Assembly (NCBI RefSeq): GCF_001570605.1
Contig: NZ_BBXG01000007.1
Span: 56,042-120,041 of the forward strand
Direction: 5' to 3'
Length of the DNA: 64,000 bases
From: Herbidospora cretacea
Lineage (GTDB): Bacteria > Actinomycetota > Actinomycetes > Streptosporangiales > Streptosporangiaceae
This document shows positions 60,507 to 64,000 of the stretch, piece by piece. The number at the start of each line of letters is the position of its first letter. The first letter of the stretch is position 1. The notes beneath the pieces are model-generated. The model made no database searches, was not told where the DNA came from, and was given only the letters and a program-made list of their open reading frames with translations. Both the position numbers and the translations under genes were made by a program.

Positions 60507-60980
60507 CTGCAGCGCGATGTCGAGGTCCTTACCTTTCAGCAAGGTGATGACATCCTGCAGATCGTCCTTCTTCTTGGAGCTCACCCGCAGCTCCTCGCCC
60601 TGGATCTGGGCCTTGACGCCCTTGGGCCCCTCGTCGCGGATCATCTTGGAGATCTTCTTCGCGTTCTCCTGGTCGATGCCCTCCTTGAGGGCGATGACCA
60701 GCCGATATTCCTTGCCGGAAAGCTTCGGCTCGCCCGCGTCGAGGACCTTCAGGGACAGCCCGCGCTTGACCATCTTCTCGCGGAACACGTCGAGGACCGC
60801 GTTGGCCCGCTCCTCGCTGTTCGCCTTGATCTCGATGTCCTTCGTCCCCGACCAGGCGATCGCCGCGCCGGTGCCCTTGAAGTCGAAGCGGTGCCCGACC
60901 TCTTTGACCGTCTGGTTCAGCGCGTTGTCGACCTCCTGCCGGTCGATCTCAGAGACAACGTCGAAACTGCTATCGGCCAT
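60489..60980 (-). CDS. YajQ-family nucleotide-binding protein
   Basis: A 163-residue protein, complete at normal family length. [20 protein letters not shown], the [14 protein letters not shown] strand and [20 protein letters not shown] with the terminal KNYR are hallmark segments. YajQ proteins have two ferredoxin-like lobes and bind RNA or, in some bacteria, cyclic di-GMP; the role here is unknown. Its last codons form the core of the element's attachment site, so its 3' end may have been replaced by element DNA while keeping the protein sequence. Confidence 0.92.
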   Translation of the reverse strand: MADSSFDVVSEIDRQEVDNALNQTVKEVGHRFDFKGTGAAIAWSGTKDIEIKANSEERANAVLDVFREKMVKRGLSLKVLDAGEPKLSGKEYRLVIALKEGIDQENAKKISKMIRDEGPKGVKAQIQGEELRVSSKKKDDLQDVITLLKGKDLDIALQFKNYR

Positions 60981-60997
60981 CGGTGTCCGTGTCCTCT

Positions 60998-61480
60998 CTA
61001 CGTTCCTACCGACCTTAGCCGCCTCATGACCACTCGCGGCGCCACCTCGATCCCGAGCTCCCGTTCATGTGCTACGAGGGCCCTGAGTTCTGGTCCCCAC
61101 TCGGCAGGATCGAGCACCTCGAAGCCGCGCCTGGCGTACCAGGGTGCGTTCCACGGCACGTCGCGGAACGTCGTCAGGGTGACGGCGCCGAGCGCGCAGA
61201 CGGCCTCCAGGAGGGCGGTGCCCAGGCCCTTTCCCTCGTGTACGGGATGCACCGCCAGCTGGTCGAGGTGGGTCTGGCCGTCGACGGTTCCGACCAGGGC
61301 GAAGGCGACCGGGGGAACGCCCGTGACGTAGACCCGGCTCGGGTCGGAGGCCTCTTCGATCATGGTGGTGCCGGGTGGGAAGACGATGCCGAGCGGGGCG
61401 AACTTGGCGTCGGCGGCCAGCTCGATCGCGGCCAGGGCGGGGAGTTCGGCGGAGGCGGGGTGGCGGATCACGTGGACCAT
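60998..61480 (-). CDS. GNAT-family N-acetyltransferase
   Basis: A 160-residue acetyltransferase. Motif A is [20 protein letters not shown], with the acetyl-CoA pyrophosphate loop (x-x-G-K-G-L-G), and [15 protein letters not shown] is motif B with the usual Tyr. Catalysis uses acetyl-CoA; the acceptor cannot be predicted. It lies 17 bp upstream of yajQ and is probably cotranscribed. Confidence 0.87.
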   Translation of the reverse strand: MVHVIRHPASAELPALAAIELAADAKFAPLGIVFPPGTTMIEEASDPSRVYVTGVPPVAFALVGTVDGQTHLDQLAVHPVHEGKGLGTALLEAVCALGAVTLTTFRDVPWNAPWYARRGFEVLDPAEWGPELRALVAHERELGIEVAPRVVMRRLRSVGT

Positions 61481-61574
61481 CCTGGCTTGAGGGACGTCCG
61501 GGACATATCGATGTCACGTGTACGGCGTGAGTCCGCTATTCTTTTCCTCGTCGCCGCCGCAAGGGGGATGACGA

Positions 61575-61659
61575 GGCAGGTTGCCCGAGTGGCCAAAGGG
61601 AGCGGACTGTAAATCCGTCGGCTAAGCCTACCCAGGTTCGAACCCTGGACCTGCCACCA
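61575..61659 (+). tRNA. tRNA-Tyr (GTA)
   Basis: Acceptor stem GGCAGGT pairs with ACCTGCC, discriminator A and encoded CCA (61657-61659). The anticodon arm is GCGGA-CTGTAAA-TCCGT, anticodon GTA. The long variable arm (around CGGCTAAGCC) makes it a class II tRNA as expected for bacterial tRNA-Tyr, and the T-arm reads CCAGG-TTCGAAC-CCTGG. Length 85 with CCA. Confidence 0.96.
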
Positions 61660-61665
61660 GCAGGA

Positions 61666-61708
61666 AAAACGGCCCCTGATCAGCGCGAAGCTGATCAGGG
61701 GCCGTTTT
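61666..61708 (+). terminator. Strong bidirectional terminator after tRNA-Tyr
   Basis: A perfect 19-bp stem (61666-61684 with 61690-61708) and 5-nt loop. It begins AAAACGGCCCC and ends GGGGCCGTTTT, so it has T-runs in both directions. It serves tRNA-Tyr from the left and the GAF-domain gene, which ends at 61715 on the minus strand, from the right. Confidence 0.93.
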
Positions 61709-61714
61709 CGCGTC

Positions 61715-62545
61715 CTAGGAGAGCCACGCCTGCACGGCGATGCCGGTCAGGCCGGCGGCGCCCCTGACCAGTTGCGCGACGACCGTGGCCGTGCGGCCGT
61801 CGGAGAGGGCCAGTTCGATCGCCGCTTCCCGGCCCTGCGCCACCAGCTTCACGGCGGCGTCCTCCATGGCGATCCGATCACGCAGGCACAGGCCCGGAGG
61901 CATGGAGGCCGTGACGCCGGACCCGATGCCGCTCTCCCGCGCCGAGTCGAGGAACCTCCTGAACAGGGCCCGCTCGCGGTCGGCGCTCAGGTCGAGCAGG
62001 CTCTGCTCGACCAGCCGGGCCGACTGCTGGGCCACGGCCGTCATCTGGGCGTTCATCCGCTCGCCGAGGGAGGCGATGCACACGACGCCTTCCACGCGTC
62101 CGCTCAGGGGGTTGCGCACGGGGGTGCCCACGGCGGCGAATCGCTGGAAATCCTCCCAGAGGTGTTCTTCGCCCGAGACCTGGTAGGTGCGGCGCTCCAG
62201 CAGTGTGGAGCCGACGGCGTTGGTGCCGATGTCCGACTCGGCGTAGCTGAAGCCAGGGAGGATGCCGAGGGCGTCCGCGGCGGTGAGCAGCGACGAGTCG
62301 CCCACGATGCGCCGGGTCAGCACTCCGGAGGCGTCGCTGAGGAACACCCCTGACGGCGTGTCGGAGATGGCCGTCTGGAGCCGGTCCAGCACGGGCTGGG
62401 CCGCGCGGATGAGGAGGCTGTCGAGATCCAGGTCGTCGAGCAGGCGTGCTTTGAAGGTGCCGGGTTGGAGCCCGGCGTCCTGGCAGCGCCGCCACGAATT
62501 CAGGATCGGCTCGCGCACCGCCTTCTCCGCAGAGGTTCTGCTCAC
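61715..62545 (-). CDS. GAF-domain regulator resembling the N-terminus of AcoR/DhaR activators
   Basis: A 276-residue protein. The start resembles acetoin/glycerol-metabolism activators: EPILNSWRRCQDAGLQPG, then a GAF-like domain with SGVLTRRIVGDSSLLTAADALG, FSYAESDIGTNAVGSTLLE and HLWEDFQRFAAVGTPVRNP. AcoR/DhaR proteins continue with an AAA+ sigma-54 domain and Fis HTH. Here neither follows; the last 80 residues form a short alpha/beta region (ALSDGRTATVVAQLVRG). No DNA-binding domain is evident. GTG 62545 has GAGG 6 nt upstream. Confidence 0.8.
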   Translation of the reverse strand: MSRTSAEKAVREPILNSWRRCQDAGLQPGTFKARLLDDLDLDSLLIRAAQPVLDRLQTAISDTPSGVFLSDASGVLTRRIVGDSSLLTAADALGILPGFSYAESDIGTNAVGSTLLERRTYQVSGEEHLWEDFQRFAAVGTPVRNPLSGRVEGVVCIASLGERMNAQMTAVAQQSARLVEQSLLDLSADRERALFRRFLDSARESGIGSGVTASMPPGLCLRDRIAMEDAAVKLVAQGREAAIELALSDGRTATVVAQLVRGAAGLTGIAVQAWLS

Positions 62546-62717
62546 AATCAACCTCGTCAGTCTCAGAGATATCCGGAATGGGGCGCTGAATGCGTAAAGC
62601 CGGATATGTGCGGTGGATTGGAAAAAGCGTTACAATCTTCTACGATAAACCCTGCAAATGGGCGTGGATGCCCCCGTTTGGTAAATGTTCGTAAGGAATG
62701 GGGAAAGAGCCGCCGGT

Positions 62718-64000
62718 TCAGGATGGGGTAACCGGGAGGCGGAGGACGAAGCGTGCCCCGTTCGGGGCCGCGTCCTCGACGTGGAGGGTGCCGTGGTGGG
62801 CCCGGGCGATGTCGCGGGCGATGGCCAGGCCGAGCCCGGTGCCGCCGCGGTCGCGGCTGCGGGCGCTGTCCAGCCGGGTGAAGGGCTTGAAGATGTGCTC
62901 CCGTTCCGTCACGCAGACTCCCGGGCCGTCGTCGGTGACGCTGAGCTCCGCCATGTCGCCGCTGCGGCGCACCCCGACGGTGACGAGGCGGGTGGCGTGC
63001 CGTTGCGCGTTGTTGACCAGGTTGTTCAGCACCCGGCACACCTGGATGGGGACGGCGTCGGCCACCACTCCGGGGGTGAGGTCGAGCCGTGCCGGGTGGG
63101 GATCGCCGATCCGGCGCGAGATCTCGGCTTCGACGAGGTCGGCCAGGTCCACCGGTTCCAGGTCGGTGAGCGGGGTGGCCCCGCTCCGGGCCAGCGAGAG
63201 CAGGTCGGTGAGGATGGCCTGCAACCGGTCGACATCGGTCAGGGCGTGGCTGAGCAGGTCGGCGAGGTCGGTCTCGTCCGGGTGGAGCTGGGCCTCCTCC
63301 AACTGGATCCGCAGGCCGGTCAGGGGGGTGCGCAGTTCGTGGGAGGCGTCGGCGGTGAACCGCCGCTGGTAGTCGAGCGCGTGCCGCAGGGACCTCGTGA
63401 CGTCCTCCAGTTCGGCGGCGATCGCGCGCTCGTGGGTGTAGCGGCAGGCGTTGTCGACGCACACCGCCGCCCGGTTGACCAGTTCCTCGGCCAGGGCGAG
63501 GTCGTCCTCCTCGAAGGGCTTCCTGGACCTGGAGCGGTAGAAGCTCACCACGCCGAAGGTGACGCCCCGAGCCCGTACCGGCGCCGCGATGAGGGAGCTG
63601 AGCGGTTCGAGCACCGGCTGCTCGATGGCCACGCTGCGGGCCTGGGGGGTGGAGGGCGGCATCGCTATGAGCGCACCGACCGGATGCAGGCCGGGATCCT
63701 CGCCCACCCCTGAGAGCGCGACCCGGCGGAGTCCCCCGTCGAGAGTGGTGGGCTCCATCCCCCGCAGCACCTGGTCGGACAGGTCGACGCCGACGTGGTC
63801 GGCGAAGCGCGGGACGGCGATCTCGGCCAGTTCCTCGGCGGTCCGGGTCACGTCCAGTGACGTGCCGACGTGGGAGCCGGCGTCGCACAGCAGATTGAGC
63901 CGCTCGCGGGCCTGGAGGGCCAACCGGCCGATTCCCGGCTCGCTCACGGCCAGAAGCCACCCGTCGGTCGCGACGGGCGCCGCCGGTTGGTCGTCTCTGG
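62718..64000 (-). CDS. GAF-domain sensor histidine kinase (N-terminus outside window)
   Basis: The frame is open to the right edge; the residues before the first in-window start (GTG 63947) read PAAPVATDGWLLAVSEPG, which looks coding, so the protein extends beyond 64000. Visible parts: a GAF domain (about 63900-63430, with SSLIAAPVRARGVTFGVVSFY), the H-box FTADASHELRTPLTGLRIQ, N-box RVLNNLVNNAQRHA and G-boxes DDGPGVCV, GGTGLGLAIARDI. A cytosolic EnvZ-type HisKA kinase with all catalytic residues. Probably preceded by PAS or further GAF domains. No response regulator in the window beside it. Confidence 0.88.
   Translation of the reverse strand, partial: RDDQPAAPVATDGWLLAVSEPGIGRLALQARERLNLLCDAGSHVGTSLDVTRTAEELAEIAVPRFADHVGVDLSDQVLRGMEPTTLDGGLRRVALSGVGEDPGLHPVGALIAMPPSTPQARSVAIEQPVLEPLSSLIAAPVRARGVTFGVVSFYRSRSRKPFEEDDLALAEELVNRAAVCVDNACRYTHERAIAAELEDVTRSLRHALDYQRRFTADASHELRTPLTGLRIQLEEAQLHPDETDLADLLSHALTDVDRLQAILTDLLSLARSGATPLTDLEPVDLADLVEAEISRRIGDPHPARLDLTPGVVADAVPIQVCRVLNNLVNNAQRHATRLVTVGVRRSGDMAELSVTDDGPGVCVTEREHIFKPFTRLDSARSRDRGGTGLGLAIARDIARAHHGTLHVEDAAPNGARFVLRLPVTPS

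Noticed and set aside
61575-61659. tRNA-Tyr as the attachment site of the integrative element
   Set aside because: No fragment of the tRNA 3' end appears at 57.4 kb, whereas the repeats match the yajQ 3' end exactly at the core.
1-64000. CRISPR arrays, rRNA genes, insertion sequences with terminal inverted repeats, replication origin
   Set aside because: No regularly spaced repeats, rRNA motifs, DDE transposase frames or DnaA-box clusters were seen on either strand.

Overview
The window is about 70% GC throughout and has strongly GC-biased third codon positions, GTG/TTG starts and 4-bp start/stop overlaps. The gene families (conservon-type kinase plus DUF742, LCP protein, NarL-type two-component systems, 2-oxoacid:ferredoxin oxidoreductase next to a partial nuo cluster) point to a filamentous actinomycete, most likely Streptosporangiales or a relative. 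That taxon is an inference from gene content and style, not from a search. All family calls are from motifs read by eye.

Layout. Bases 1-4.7 kb hold a truncated secreted beta-helix protein, a small unknown protein and a conservon-like sensor kinase/DUF742 pair. Bases 5-10 kb hold an orphan barstar, an EamA exporter/GntR repressor operon with an operator-like dyad at its start, two small unknowns, an APH-fold protein and an NmrA-type reductase. Bases 10-35.4 kb are a large Wzx/Wzy-type exopolysaccharide locus: LCP ligase, initiating polyprenyl glycosylphosphotransferase, dTDP-rhamnose genes rfbA/B/D and (20 kb away) rfbC, flippase, chain-length protein, two GT4 glycosyltransferases, an O-antigen-polymerase-like protein, and three possible decorating enzymes (FkbM methyltransferase, sulfotransferase, APH-fold kinase). 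Interspersed are large secreted proteins: three beta-propeller proteins with one shared repeat style, one with LamG and PKD domains, plus a second beta-helix protein. The simplest reading is a rhamnose-containing, possibly sulfated and phosphorylated, wall-anchored glycopolymer with its own secreted accessory proteins.

Bases 35.4-51.8 kb hold korAB, a NodB deacetylase and an incomplete complex I set, nuoA-B-C-H-I-J-K-L-M-N. The NADH module (E, F, G) and also D are missing here. nuoH and nuoI are separated by an antisense pair: a membrane Ser/Thr kinase, and a protein sharing the same membrane module but ending in a helix-hairpin-helix domain. NuoI carries a long disordered tail with three copies of a 14-residue repeat. 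HtpX follows nuoN.

Bases 51.8-57.3 kb hold a flavin-fold enzyme, a secreted propeller protein, a 54-residue membrane protein and an ABC-2 transporter/two-component operon. That operon is preceded by two abutting 23-bp dyads, and its histidine kinase is broken by one in-frame TGA.

Bases 57.4-60.5 kb are a decayed integrative element of visibly lower GC, flanked by imperfect direct repeats of about 120 bp. The repeats contain an integrase 3' end and the last codons of the neighbouring yajQ gene, so the attachment site appears to be the 3' end of yajQ. Bases 60.5-64 kb hold yajQ, a GNAT acetyltransferase, tRNA-Tyr with a strong terminator, a GAF-domain regulator and a sensor kinase that runs off the right edge.
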